A stretch of 64,000 nucleotides of DNA, taken from NCBI GenBank assembly GCA_003952965.2, contig CM025853.1, positions 14,690,467 through 14,754,466 on the forward strand, written 5' to 3'. Of the stretch, positions 47,470 through 58,372 are shown piece after piece (within the stretch, counting starts at the first letter, position 1; each line of letters starts with the position of its first letter). Both the position numbers and the translations under genes were made by a program. This stretch comes from Morella rubra. Its lineage: Eukaryota > Streptophyta > Magnoliopsida > Fagales > Myricaceae. The notes beneath the pieces were generated by a model that did not search any database, was not told the DNA's origin, and worked only from the letters and a program-made list of their open reading frames with translations.

Positions 47470-47828
47470 CGACCATCAACAACAATCCCAATGCAAGCTT
47501 GTACTTCCTCTCGAGATTGCGATGTTTTACGATCTCCCTTTTAGCATGTCCACATTTAGGCTTTCGACATTTAACCGTTCTTGTCTCTCTCGCATACGTC
47601 TCAGCACTCTTTTCCCGTGTTCACACATTGGAAGATCAACCTAAGTAAAAAAACCCACAAGTACACTTCAACTTATAGTTGGACAACTGAAGAATCGATG
47701 TCCAAAATTTTGCTCAGTGTACGATGTCTCATGTACACAGAGACATCGCAGTAACATTGACATCCCCCCGAGCTTGCCCCACCTTCTTTATTAGCCCAGG
47801 AACTTGAACTAGCATTGGAAGTAGACAT
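47470..47828 (-). pseudogene. Candidate GRF-type zinc-finger accessory gene of MULE-2, degenerate
   Basis: From ATG at 47828 the minus strand reads MSTSNASSSSWANKEGGASS and then Cys-rich sequence. In a shifted frame it continues FGHRFFSCPT and later CEHGKRVLRRMRERQERLN. A Ser-rich start, RFFSCP and a basic helical tail are the layout of short plant zf-GRF proteins found near transposons. It runs opposite to the transposase and lies between it and the right terminus, as MURB-like second genes do. Frameshifts make it non-functional, and the family call is tentative. Confidence 0.35.
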
Positions 47829-48410
47829 AACCAACAATAGGAAGAAGACTAAGCTGCACAATATACATACAAAGCATTTACCCACACATTATTTGCAAGG
47901 CAAGGTAAAAACTACAGAATATAAACAACAACCATTTACCCATGGCATTGGCAAGCTCATGCAATTTTTTCATATTAGTGGCTAACAGTAGAAACACGGG
48001 TTCAAGTTTGAAAATCTTTTGCTCAAGAAAAGTACCAATGAGGGTGGGCCATTCTATAATTGCATTCCCAGGTCACCTTCGGTAACAAGTGGATTTATGA
48101 AAAGGGGATTTATGAAAACTACAATGAACACGTAAAGATGAACCCATGTTCTTGTGATTCTGGGCATTGCATTGTAAAAACTACAATGAACACGAAAAAG
48201 GGATTTATGAAAAGGGGAATTATTTCTGGGCATTACCTTGCGAATTCAATGTTCCCTCAGCCTTCCTTGATCGCAGATCCAAATTGCTAAGTTTCGGGTG
48301 CACCACTTCTATCGGGAGTTCAGAGCACGTCGAAGTAACCCATACGCAGGGTTTAGGCCACGAGGGAAACTTAAACCAATTGCAACAACACTATTATTGG
48401 GGGCAAGATG

Positions 48411-48593
48411 GACTATTCGCATTGTATGGGAGTCACGTATGACGGATAACGTGCGACTTAACACTGAATCGGGGTCCCAAACGGGGTTGAAACAAAAAAC
48501 GTAAATAATGAGGGCAGGTTGTCACGAGTTGTAATTTAGGGGGGATATTGAGAATCTGAGTGTAAGTTCTTGGGGGGAAAGTATAATTAACCC
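48411..48593 (-). repeat. MULE-2 right terminal inverted repeat
   Basis: Inverse of 32472-32665, ending GTATAATTAACCC. The outer 30 bases are better preserved here than at the left end. T-rich sequence follows with no obvious duplicate of the left flank. Confidence 0.65.
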
Positions 48594-48765
48594 TTTTATT
48601 TTTGTTTTGTTTTGTTAAGTCTTCTTCGAAACATCATTATTCCTATTTAAATCAATCTTGGGACTCAACACGTGTTTACAACATGACAACTCTTGCACTT
48701 GGGAGTAATTCTTTTACGAGTCAATCAATATATATCATCCAACACCGGGCCCGGGGGTATTACCA

Positions 48766-48768
<3 letters not shown>

Positions 48769-48813
<45 letters not shown>
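48769..48813. repeat. (GA)n microsatellite
   Basis: About 22 GA dinucleotides lie between the MULE-2 end and the 3' end of the alpha-galactosidase gene, within 48594-48948, where I see no gene. Confidence 0.9.
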
Positions 48814-48816
<3 letters not shown>

Positions 48817-48948
48817 CTCTAGAAGTGGTGACCTTTGAAGGAAATATTTCAGTTTCCTTATTAACTTCAGATAGAAATCTTAAAAAGGCACTTCTTCTAA
48901 TTCCCTTGGTAGTACCAAGATCTTCTTAAATGGACCATCATCCAACTT

Positions 48949-50518
48949 TAATGGGGGGTTAGGACATACATTTTACAAGCATGGGGCCCCAGATTGGCGG
49001 ACACCTGTCCCTTGACTGACGACTGTGTTGAATGCTACACAATCCAAACGAGTCCATATTAATCACAGCATAAGCTATATGCATGATAATTAAGTTCTCG
49101 CATGATGCACCCAACTACGAGCGTACAGGTATATATCTCACCTCCCATAAATCTCGTGCCTTAACAACGGTTGCTGACCCAAGGCCTATATCAGACCAAT
49201 TGGCAGTAACAGTGGCTTTTGATGGACCTCTATTCCACAGGACTAGAGCTGTCTTGTTTTTTTCAAGAGGACCAGCCCAAATCTGCATTAATTTCATTTG
49301 CACAAGTTATCTTACTTAATTAATATAATTTAGCAAAACATATATGCATGTTGTGAATCAGAAGAATATCATGATACAAAGTAAAAAGCTTACCTCTAGA
49401 TCCTGATGCTTCTTAACTTTCTTCCCCTGAACTCCGAGTTTGTCTGTCCAAAAATTTAAGTCATATATTTATAACCATTTCGGATATACTTTTCTGTATT
49501 GTCATCATAAGATCGATCACGGCTAGCAGTTTATTTATATATACCTTGATTAACTTTGATGACTTCCTTGTTGCTTAAAAGTTCAATTATCACATTGTCC
49601 ATTGCTCGAATATCGCATCCAATCAATAAAGGAGCCTATATATATATATGAAAATGGAGGCTGTCAACAATTTCTTATGCTCGGAAAATAGACATTTCGA
49701 TGCATATGGTAAAGGGACGATCTCTCTGTCTACGTACCTTAGCTAGAGCCCATATGCTGAAATGTGCACGATACTCTTCTGTCGTCATGCCTCCATTTCC
49801 AACTTCAAGCATGTCCGGATCTGACACCAATTAGCACGTAAGACATTCTTACAATCCGCTAGACTTCACAGTTGCAGAAATATCGTAGATGGGGTTACAA
49901 TAGTATAAGTCTATTGAAACGGACGCGCGGTTTACACAATCATAAATTTGTCAACTGAGAGAGAAATAGAGCGATCAAGAAATCAAGGAAAGGAAAACCT
50001 CAAAGGGAAGGGGCTGAGAGAGGAGCCATAACTCCACGATCGATATTCCTCCCTCCGCCCAAGGCATTCTCCTCCACAATTTCTTTTTCCTTGTGATGAA
50101 TCTTAAGAAAAACATTGCTATTAATGTATAACAAACAAAAGACCCAAAAAAAAATGTTCCGAAAATGTATAACCAAAGAAAAATGAAAGACTAATGATCT
50201 AAATAAATTTAGCTCCCTATCATAGATGAACTGAAATCTTCGGACAGAAAAAAAAAAAAAGGGCAAAGGAGAAGGAAACTTCATGACCACCCAGCTAAAG
50301 TAGCTAAATTATAAGTGTTACTAACGTCCATAGATGACAAATATGTTAGAAAGAAGAAATTAAATAGAGTATATTACCATTCCATCCTCCAGGTCCAGCA
50401 TAAGAGGCCCATCTGTCGTTTTCATCCGCACGAGATACCATGCTAAAGAAAAGAAAGATGATTATTTTCCAAAAATTCAAACGGCCAATAGACCCGAAAC
50501 AAACTCAAACCTCCAATC

Positions 50519-50565
<47 letters not shown>

Positions 50566-53500
50566 TTTTCCAGTTATCTTGTATGTCACCTGTTGTCCTC
50601 CAACTATTTCCGATGCTTGGGGCCCAAATGGCAGGGTCTTCTCGTCCCCTAATTATGTTTTTGACCAGGGATCATAAATATCAAAATTATCTATAGTTCA
50701 TAAATTGTATAAAATTGTAGTTTCAGTCCAAAACTTTTATTTATTTTTCTTTCTAGGCAAGCTCTTCAGTTTTCAGTAGTGTAGACAGTGGTGGAGGGAG
50801 GGGGGTCCAACCGGGGCCCTGGCCTCGGTTGGACCAATGCAAGACATTGATTTTTTTTTTTAATATATACTGCAAAACGTAATTTGTAATATACAGTTTT
50901 GAAATTATATTGAAATTGTAATATTAGGACTAGGTTGTAAAATTGTGATTAGGACCTTAGGTCGTGACTTGTGAAATTATATTGATGAATTTTGTTTTGT
51001 TTTGTAACTACTAGTTCGAAAAGATCTTGTGTTTTATTTAGTCTGGGTGATATTATTGTTGACCCAGGGTTACGTAAGTTTATTGAAGAATATGATGTTG
51101 GGATTAGGGATTAAGTTCGTAGGGAGTATTTAATAAAATATCCTTGTCAACTGCTTGGGCATGATTTTCCCAAGAAGCAATATGGAAAATGAATGAGGGC
51201 TTTTTTGGAGTCATGGTTTAAAGAATATGAGTGGTTGGATGTGGCATATTGCTTGTGGTGTTATCTATTTAGGCAAAGTAGATGATCAAGATCTGAGAGA
51301 GATGTGTTTACATTTACTGGATTTAGCAATTGGAAAATGAGAGTGGAGGTATTTGAGAGTCATGTTGGTGTATTTAATAGTATCAGCAAATAGTACTGTA
51401 TGTGTATTTCAATATAATATATATTTTAATGTTTTAGTCCTTAATTTTTAATATTTTAACTCTAAAATATTTTTTTGCATTACGTAGTAAAAAAAATTTT
51501 CTTGTCATTTTCCTTTAAGACTTGGCCCCCCTTCGTATTGATTCCCGGCTCCGCCACCGAGTGTAGAGCAAGAAGGTATAATGTAGCAAGCTACTCACCA
51601 TTCGCACAGAGAAAAGAAGATGGATCTTCCGGAGTTCAATAAAGCTTGCGTCATTTTAGGATACCTATTTCACAATACGAGGCCGGGACAACTTGTTAAC
51701 GCGCGAAATATATATGGAACGATGATTATATAGAACATGTACTGAAACAAGCATAGAATTGCTATTGGGTACCTTTCCTTTGGACTTGTGCCGTCATCGT
51801 TACAATTATCATACTTCAAGTAGTCAATCCCCTAGCGTACGTATAGGTATAGATAAGATCATACGAACTAATTATTCTTTCATCAAAATGGCAGAGGTAC
51901 GTAGTTACTCCAAAGGAATAGATATTCTTACCCAGGAAGCAAAAGTTTTTGCATCTCGCTCCTCAAAGCCTAGTGATCCGGGCATAGTTCGACTACACGT
52001 TTGATTTCTGTGAAAAGTATATACTGATCAGTGAAGGTAAAGTAAGGTATCCCAAGTAATATTGGTATTTTATTATTTTCTAAATAAAAACGTGGAGGAA
52101 GGCGACCGATGTAGCCTAGCCATAGCTATCACACTAATGGGAAGAAGGACCGTCACTACAGACCCACAAGAGTGCAATTGGTTTAGAGGCAAGAGATTCG
52201 ATACACAGATCTCCAGCTTCCACACCCGCTCCTGGGTATCATTTTTCAGGCCCCCAAACCAGCTAATTAACTACCACTCTTGTGGTAAGTAATCTTGGTG
52301 CGTAGTAAATTATATGTCGTCATATGTCTTAGATTGTCTAACAACAAATGCTACAGATTGATATATACCCGGCATCAGAGTAAATCCCCAACTTCAACCC
52401 TTTGCTATGCACATAATCTGCTAGTGCCTTGATTCCGGACGGAAATGTTCTCGCATTAGGCAATAAATTTCCCTGTCATAGTTGAATTATATATATCACA
52501 AGTGAAAATTATATATGCATAACCAGCACGCACGTGTCTTTGATCCGAAATAATTAAACAACATAGAGATTTTAATCAGACTTTTTAACGACTGAACCAA
52601 AAAAATATTTATAGATATTAATACCTTGAAGTCTCTTCGAAGTTCAGCCCAACAGTCATCTGAGCCACATTAAAAAGGAGCGGCGATTTAGCATAATAAA
52701 AAACTGTGCTGATAAAATTACAGAAACATCAGCTAGGCTAGCCCACCTAGATTTATATATTTGTATCCTAGTTTGGCCAGTCCGGTTGACACCATTGCAT
52801 CAGCTGTATCCAAACAAAAAATTAATATCGAAATTAATTTTACTGAATAACTTAATTAATAAATCAAAAACTGATCTCTCATAAGTAATAATCGAAATAT
52901 TACCCGTTTCCCTGATCAATTTCTCCTCGATCTTACATTGGAAGTGGTTCCAGCTATTCCATCTGATCAACATTAAGCATCAAGTAAGTGATTAGTTTCG
53001 AACATCGGCCAACAAGATAGTGGATTAGAGTTTTATTTAATTTTAAGAAAAAGTAATAAAAAAAAAAAAAGATTTTATGAATTTGGGTTAAAAAATAAAA
53101 AGAAAGATGATTTAAATAAATTTTTTATATTAATTTTAATAAAAAATAATTAGTATGAAAGATTATTTTATAATTATTTTTTAAACTAAAATTTTGAAAT
53201 AATTAAAACTTTAGTTTGTAAACACCAGCCTTACTATATTTGATATTTGTTGGTTGTTGGTTTATAAAACAAGTTCTCATACAAGATTTTTTACGGAAGC
53301 TGTTCGGAGCTACGTCGGTGGGGGTATATCCTTTGAGAATAATGGGACGCATCTGGCAACCTAATTCGTCCCAACAAGGTTTTAAATACTTTTGAGTCAA
53401 ATTTTTGGAGCGAGGGAAAACCGAAAAAGGACACATCTGCATTAGATTATTATTGATCTGTCGTACCAACATAAGAAAAAAGATAATGTCAGGAAAAATC

Positions 53501-54252
53501 ATACTAGTTGTCGACTGGATGCGTGACAAAATAGAACATTACTTTTTTTTTCTTTTCTGGGCTGATCTGATTTGCCGGAAATGGACAAAGTATATATATA
53601 TATAATATATTATGAGTTAAGTTCTCTAGACTAGCTATAAGATTAAAAATATAAGAAAAGATAATCAAGATGTTGCTGATTTTAAATTGGAGTTTTTGAA
53701 ATTGGTCCCAATCCTCAGTATAAGAATTCAAACAGAGGGGACGGCCGGCCTCTTAAGGCTATGTTTGGATAATATAATTAAACTATATATAAAAACTTAT
53801 TTTAATTTCCTGAATATAAATGAAAAAAAAAAAAAATTGAAGTTCATTTCTAGAGATATATACCATCAATTGTTTAATTGATACAGAACACAAGCTTTGC
53901 ATCCAGAGAAGAAAAACAAACAGATCTAATACTTGTATAGTGATAGTAGTGTGGCATAAATTAACTGTGCGTCAAGTGAGGAGAATGATCGAAGATCTTT
54001 GTATTCAGAGACCAACTGAAGTTAACACGAGTACAATCGTAAAACAAAGAAGAGAGGGGCTTACCCCATTGGAGGGGTTTTTCCGAGACCGTTTCCCAGA
54101 AGATTTCTCCGGGTGACCTCCTTCCAATTTAGCAGACGGGGCTGGTCGCGACCAGCAGCATCACAACCGGCATTCGAGAGCACAACGACGCACAAGGCCG
54201 CCAGCCCCACCACCAAAACTGGCCGATGTCCACGTAAAGGTAAATGAGCCAT
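48949..54252 (-). CDS. Alpha-galactosidase, glycoside hydrolase family 27, 15 exons
   Basis: Minus-strand exons (high to low): 54065-54252, 52904-52962, 52747-52803, 52625-52659, 52369-52472, 51932-52007, 51773-51831, 51599-51664, 50565-50648, 50378-50442, 49738-49820, 49545-49635, 49394-49443, 49142-49282, 48949-49035. They total 1,245 nt, 414 residues. Residues about 10-30 are a hydrophobic signal peptide, so the enzyme is likely secreted or vacuolar. GH27 landmarks: [32 protein letters not shown] (nucleophile Asp), SWRTTGDI (acid/base Asp), [28 protein letters not shown] and KMYVLTP near the end. It removes terminal alpha-galactose from raffinose-family sugars and galactolipids or cell-wall galactomannan. 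The exon 50565-50648 needs a donor after AAAAG, but the intron begins TATATA, not GT (see findings). Otherwise all splice sites are canonical. A hAT element sits in the intron at 50649-51598. Confidence 0.9.
50522..50564. repeat. (TA)n microsatellite abutting a splice donor
   Basis: About 21 TA units begin immediately at the exon edge at 50565 (minus-strand reading: exon ...GGAAAAG then TATATA). The repeat replaces the expected GT of the alpha-galactosidase intron 9 donor. Confidence 0.9.
50786..51559 (+). mobile_element. Deleted hAT element with 8-bp target duplication and zinc-finger relic
   Basis: The left end CAGTGGTGGAGGGAGG and the right end, read inverted as CGGTGGCGGAGCCGGG, form imperfect inverted repeats. 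Perfect 8-bp direct repeats AGTGTAGA flank it (50778-50785, 51560-51567), as for hAT insertions. Inside, 51061-51390 reads [17 protein letters not shown], then stop, then [20 protein letters not shown] and CLWCYLFRQ and [20 protein letters not shown]. This is the zf-TTF domain of TTF-type/hAT-dimerisation transposases (zinc finger MYM-type 1-like). Stops and loss of the catalytic part make it non-autonomous. It lies antisense in intron 8 of the alpha-galactosidase gene. Confidence 0.85.
51061..51390 (+). pseudogene. zf-TTF domain relic of a hAT transposase
   Basis: Conserved positions are visible despite at least three stops (about 51110, 51190, 51281): [21 protein letters not shown], the CLWCYLF zinc-ligand pair and the FSNWK motif. 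Downstream domains (DUF4371, hAT C-terminal dimerisation) are missing. The DNA-binding module alone survives. Confidence 0.75.
53236..53508 (+). repeat. Interspersed repeat, copy 1 (in alpha-galactosidase intron 1)
   Basis: It shares TTGGTTTATAAAACAAGTT, TACGTCGGTGGGG, CAACAAGGTTTTAAATA, and ACCAACATAAGAAAAAAGATAAT with copies at 55321-55458 and 55851-56226, all in the same orientation. There are no inverted ends and no coding content. Its type is unknown. Confidence 0.7.
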
Positions 54253-54301
54253 GGATGTTCAAAGTGGGGATATGGGGATATATTGCTCTTATCTTAGCTT
54301 C

Positions 54302-54309
54302 TATATATA
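54302..54309 (-). promoter_or_regulatory. TATA box of the alpha-galactosidase gene
   Basis: The minus strand reads TATATATA about 50 bases before the ATG at 54252, which would give a short 5' UTR of roughly 20 bases. Placement is plausible for a plant core promoter. Confidence 0.5.
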
Positions 54310-54349
54310 CAGCTCTGAGCTGAAACTCAATATCTTTTCAGTCAAAGTA

Positions 54350-54545
54350 GTTAGAGGTTGTTCGGTTGCGGTGTTTTTTGAGAATTTTTTGTGTTTTGAG
54401 AATTTTTAGGTGATGTTAACTTTATTGGTATGCGTGTTTTAATTATTTTTACGTAGTATTAAAAATGATATTTAATTGTAGAATATTTTGTATTCTGAAA
54501 ATTCAAAAAAATCCTGAGAATTTTTTTTAACCGAACGTCTTGTAA
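54350..54545. mobile_element. MITE-like element upstream of the alpha-galactosidase gene
   Basis: Left AGGTTGTTCGGTT and right AACCGAACG-TCTT are roughly inverted, with GAGAATTTTTT words just inside each end. It is AT-rich and non-coding. It lies about 100 bp upstream of the start codon and so may form part of the promoter. The ends are imperfect and the call is tentative. Confidence 0.4.
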
Positions 54546-55320
54546 AAGTCTGAAGGTTTCTAGGTGGACTGAACCATTGGAAGTCTTCGCGATTAGTTGG
54601 AAGCAGGGGCATGTAAGTCATTCGGGTTGGCTCAGATATGTGGGTTCTCCTATTGTTAATGCCTCTACGAGAGACTTGTTGCTTTTTCTTTACCTAAAAT
54701 AATAGGCAGGACTCGGGAGACTAGAGCTACACGACCTAGTTATACGGGGCAAAAACTAGGACAACGAGAGATAGGGTCTAGGAAAATGTCTTGAATTTAG
54801 CAAAAAGGAAAAATACACTTTATAACTCTAAACTATGGGTGCTGATACTTTGCATCCACTTTTTAATTTTGTGATATTGAGTCCATAAGTTTTTAAAATT
54901 CATCGATTTGTACCCCATAGTTGAATTAATCGTTAACTCTTACGGTAAATACTCTAAGCTTCTGCGATGAACATAGGTATCTTCAAACCAAACTACCTTA
55001 AGTCTCTTTGTTCTCTCTTTCTCTTTTCTCTTATTTCAACATGGTAGTCTCAAAAAAGTAATAATTAGGGCATCAATCGAAGTTGCGTCTGTGAGTGGAT
55101 GCACTCCTGATTGATTACATCTTTATAATTAAAGAACATGCTATGACGAGAAATGATGTTTTTCCAGAGCTTGAGGAAACACTTGATTACATCATTATAA
55201 CTTAAGGAATATTAGCATACTGTAATCGTAAATCACACGGATGAGGAATATATCTATAGCCGCACCCTTATGAAAAACAAACCAAAAAGCCGTACGATGA
55301 CGTCTCTCTTCATTAACACT
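54546..55320. other. Spacer with a partial MITE copy
   Basis: Positions 54812-54900 begin AAATACACTTTATAACTC and include ACTTTGCATCCAC and ATTTTGTGATATTGAGTCC, resembling the MITE at 30241. The matching right end is not present. No gene was recognised in the rest. Confidence 0.4.
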
Positions 55321-55458
55321 AATGCGGTCTTCATGGCCACGTTAAGGTGGGTGCGTTAATTTCTTCTTAAAGTGAATTATGACCACTAAGATTTATTCAT
55401 TTGCTATATTTGTTGGTTTATAAAACAAGTTCTAGATACTAGATTTTTTTCACGAAGT
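55321..55458 (+). repeat. Interspersed repeat, copy 2 (short)
   Basis: It starts AATGCGGTCTTCATGGCCA like copy 3, and runs through TTGGTTTATAAAACAAGTT to an AAGTAAAGCTGT end, where similarity stops. Confidence 0.7.
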
Positions 55459-55850
55459 AAAGCTGTGCAGGCCTAATTAATGCTATGGTACGTGGTTTTG
55501 ACTTTTGACAAATCTATCTTTCAATACAATTTTTAATGAGACAGTCCATCTGATTCACTTTTTAGACATGAGTTTTTTTGTTCCAAAAAAAAAATAGTCG
55601 ATTAACGGAAGACCAGAATGGAGTTGATGTCGGTATCATGTCCAATATTGTCAGAGTCGGATAATCTATCGCGGATCACGTTTTAGTTAGTGAGCTAACA
55701 TTTGGTGAACACGAAGCTTTATATGTTAGAAAAATAGACTACAGGGACAGATATATTCAAAGTTGTACTCTAGGGATTAAATGGTTAAAAGTCAAACCCA
55801 CAAAGACAAAAACGTTAATTAAACCTTTAATTTATCATGATCGTTAGTAA

Positions 55851-56226
55851 TGCGGTCTTCATGGCCATATTAAGGTGGGAGCCTTAATTTCCTACAGGGA
55901 ATAATGACCTAAGTCACTAAGATTTATGAATTTGCTATATTTGTTGGTTTATAAAACAAGTTATAGATCCTAGATTTTTCTAACGAAATAAAGCTGTTCA
56001 GACCTATGTCGGTGGGGTCTATCCTTTGAGAATAAATGGACTCAACTAGCTACCTAATTCCTCCCAACAAGGTTTTAAATAATACTGGTGATAGATCTAA
56101 TTAACAGTACTTTGAGTCACATTTTTGACGCGGGAGAGAACCCAAAAAGGACGCATCCATTGGAATATTATTGATCTATCACACCAATATAAGAAAAAAG
56201 ATAATTGTCGTGAAAAATATATCATG
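55851..56226 (+). repeat. Interspersed repeat, copy 3 (longest)
   Basis: It contains the left part shared with copy 2 and the right part shared with copy 1, so it is the most complete member. It ends near GTCGTGAAAAATATATCATG. No gene was found in the surrounding 54.5-57.1 kb spacer. Confidence 0.7.
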
Positions 56227-57146
56227 AAAGGTCAAAAAGATCAGAAGCGATGAGACGCGTGTGGATGGCGCAACAGAGGAGATACTTTTCTCTTTGAAGA
56301 AAAGTCCATAGCCGGTCTTATCAAATGGGCAGGGTTTTGCCCTTTTGAACATGTGAATCGTGCACGATTTCAGTAAAAGCTAGCACTGATGAGCATCATG
56401 TTTGGTACCACCGAGACAGTGGAATGCCTTTGATCTCATGTAAGCCTAAGATTAGAGATAAAGCTACTGTTTCCAAATTCCAATATTATCGATGGAAAAA
56501 CGCAAACCATTATAGGTTTCTTTTCTTTTGTTTTTTTAATTCTCCCCAACAAATTGCCTATCGTGAGCAATAGATGAAAACGACACTTGTGCATTGGAAG
56601 TGATCTTTGCGATGACTTGGAAGCTGGGGGTTGTATGTCATTTTCGAAGTCTTCACGGGACATTAGTTGGCACTTAGTATCTCTCGTGTGATGGCGTGTT
56701 GAAAACTTGAGACGGCTTGTCACCTATCGCATTCTCGGCGTTGCACACAAGTGACCGTTGCCGTCTCTGCCAGCTATTAGTTTAAGGTGTCGTTGCTAGA
56801 AATAATAGTCTTTCATTTTTTATCATGATTGTTACTGTGGTACTAGAATTGTCCGTAAGTGAGAGGCCGGATCCATATATTAAAGGCCCGATAAGTTCAA
56901 ACTGAGGGCCTGGAATTCCCGCGATGAGGGCATGATTGGAATTCAAGTGCCCTAATCCCTGTGAAAATCCCAACTGATCCGAACTATTTAAGAAGGCGTT
57001 TCGTGGCGGTGAAGTTCGTCCCTCGGAGTCACGTGAATCACTCACTAGTAGTTACCCTAGTCTGGCTACTACTAACTACTAAGAGAAGGGGAATGAAGAG
57101 TGCAGCCAGGGGAGAAAAATACCGGGTAGGAGCGCAACATCTAAGG

Positions 57147-57403
57147 TGTTGTTTGGTTATAAAATATTTTTCATTTTCAAAAACTCAAATTTTTACAACT
57201 AAATATCAAATTTCAAAAATTTCACACAAGTTTCAATAACTTTTCACACCAACTTTTTATAAACTCCAATAAAATCATTTTATAATCCACAATTTTTCAA
57301 TTTTTTCAACAACCTTTTATAAAGCCCCATAAAAAGTCAAACTTGAAAATTTTATCCTATAAACTCAAAATTCTTTAAAAATTTTCATGCAAAACATCAC
57401 CTA
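57147..57403. mobile_element. AT-rich MITE-like element
   Basis: Left AAGGTGTTGTTTGGTTATAA and right ...CATGCAAAACATCACCT are approximately inverted (GGTG(T/A)TGTTT). The interior is A/T-rich with repeated CAAATTT and TTTTATAAA words and no coding potential. The target duplication is unclear. Confidence 0.45.
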
Positions 57404-58052
57404 AGTCATTGTCTGGCTAATCCAACACATCTCTCATAACATCCCGTCTACATCCCACTATATAGATCAAGCATCTTTAATATCTTACGAGTCATATAAC
57501 TCGAAATCATAATCGGACTATGAGACACACGACAAAGCGTGGATCAAAATAACCCATCATGTCATTCCATTTTCCTAGACATTAGAGATGTTCCTTGAAA
57601 CCGTATTTTTCAAGAAAAAAAAAATCTTGGTCTTTCGGGACAAATGTGCGACACACATGCGCCGTCCTAAAAAATAAACATGTTTTATGGGAAAAAAACT
57701 TCCGTCCCAAAAAAGTTTTGACCTTTTAAGACGTTGTTTTTGTCGTCCGCACGCATATAATCCCCTTTTAAGACGATTGGGGAAATCTTTTGGCACCCCT
57801 GGGTGAATGGTTAACCCGATGCACCAACCAAATAAAGAGTTCAATTCCTGCTGGATGCACTTGGAACATTCTTAACATTGCTGCTTTTACATATAGTTTG
57901 AGCTCTTGTGCAACATTCAGGTCAAGAAAGTATGGCAGATAGCACACTTTACAGACATTGCCTCTGCTAAAGCCTCATAAATTGTCACTTATCATGTCAC
58001 CCTCCCTGACTTCCATAGGGGTCGACCTCCTCCAACTTTTCTAATTTTCCTT
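57404..58052. other. Spacer left of the CACTA element, with a pol III box pair
   Basis: No gene. TGGGTGAATGG at 57800-57810 fits a pol III A box, and AGTTCAATTCC at 57838-57848 fits a B box. The segment may be a degenerate tRNA-derived SINE, but no tRNA fold is convincing. Confidence 0.3.
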
Positions 58053-58071
58053 CACTACAGAAATAAACACC

Positions 58072-58372
58072 TATAGCGGCAGCCGGAAACCGCCGCTATA
58101 TCGCAGTCGGCACAGCCCTATAGCGGCGGTTGTAGAGGCCGCTGGTGTATACGTCGGCTCTATAGCGGCGGTCACACAGCGGCGGTCTGACTGCCACTAT
58201 AGAGCCAATGTTTTGCCACGGACGTTCTGTAGCGGTGGCCAATTGACCGCCGCTACATGTTTTTAGCAGCGGTCTGATATAGGGTTATAGCGGCGGTTAG
58301 GTGACCGCCACTATAACCCTATACGTTGGTTTCACCTATAACGGCGGTCACTGACCGCCGCTATAGGTTTGT
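58072..58372. repeat. CACTA subterminal repeat cluster
   Basis: Units such as CTATAGCGGCGGTC, GACCGCCGCTATAG, ACAGCGGCGGTCTG and GACCGCCGCTACATG occur about 14 times, alternating in orientation and pairing into hairpins. In En/Spm elements such repeats bind TNPA. GC content contrasts sharply with the AT-rich surroundings. Confidence 0.85.

Larger units (their letters stand above)
32472..48593 (+). mobile_element. Outer, older Mutator-like element (MULE-2), interrupted by later insertions
   Basis: Inverted copies at about 32472-32665 and 48411-48593 share GATTCTCAATATCCCCC, ACAACTCGTGACAACCTGCC, TATTTACGTTTT, and GACCCCGATTCAG. They enclose a MULE transposase pseudogene (N terminus at 40275, core at 43.9-45.8 kb) on the plus strand. 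The left outermost bases are eroded and no target duplication was found, so the exact ends are approximate. A complete younger MULE (33742-39663) and LTR sequences (41.2-43.9 kb) lie inside. Without them the element would be about 7.5 kb. Confidence 0.7.

Noticed and set aside
47433..47648. 71-codon plus-strand frame
   Set aside because: It is antisense to the better supported zinc-finger-like frame and has no motif of its own.
52120..52220. tRNA- or SINE-like segment with TGGTTTAGAGG and GATTCGATAC
   Set aside because: The two boxes are only about six bases apart, too close for a functional pol III promoter, and no tRNA stem forms.
56436..56723. 95-codon minus-strand frame upstream of the alpha-galactosidase gene
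   Set aside because: No family resemblance and no supporting splice or promoter signals; length is within chance for this spacer.
57790..57870. tRNA gene
   Set aside because: A and B boxes are present but T and acceptor stems do not pair; kept only as a weak SINE suggestion.
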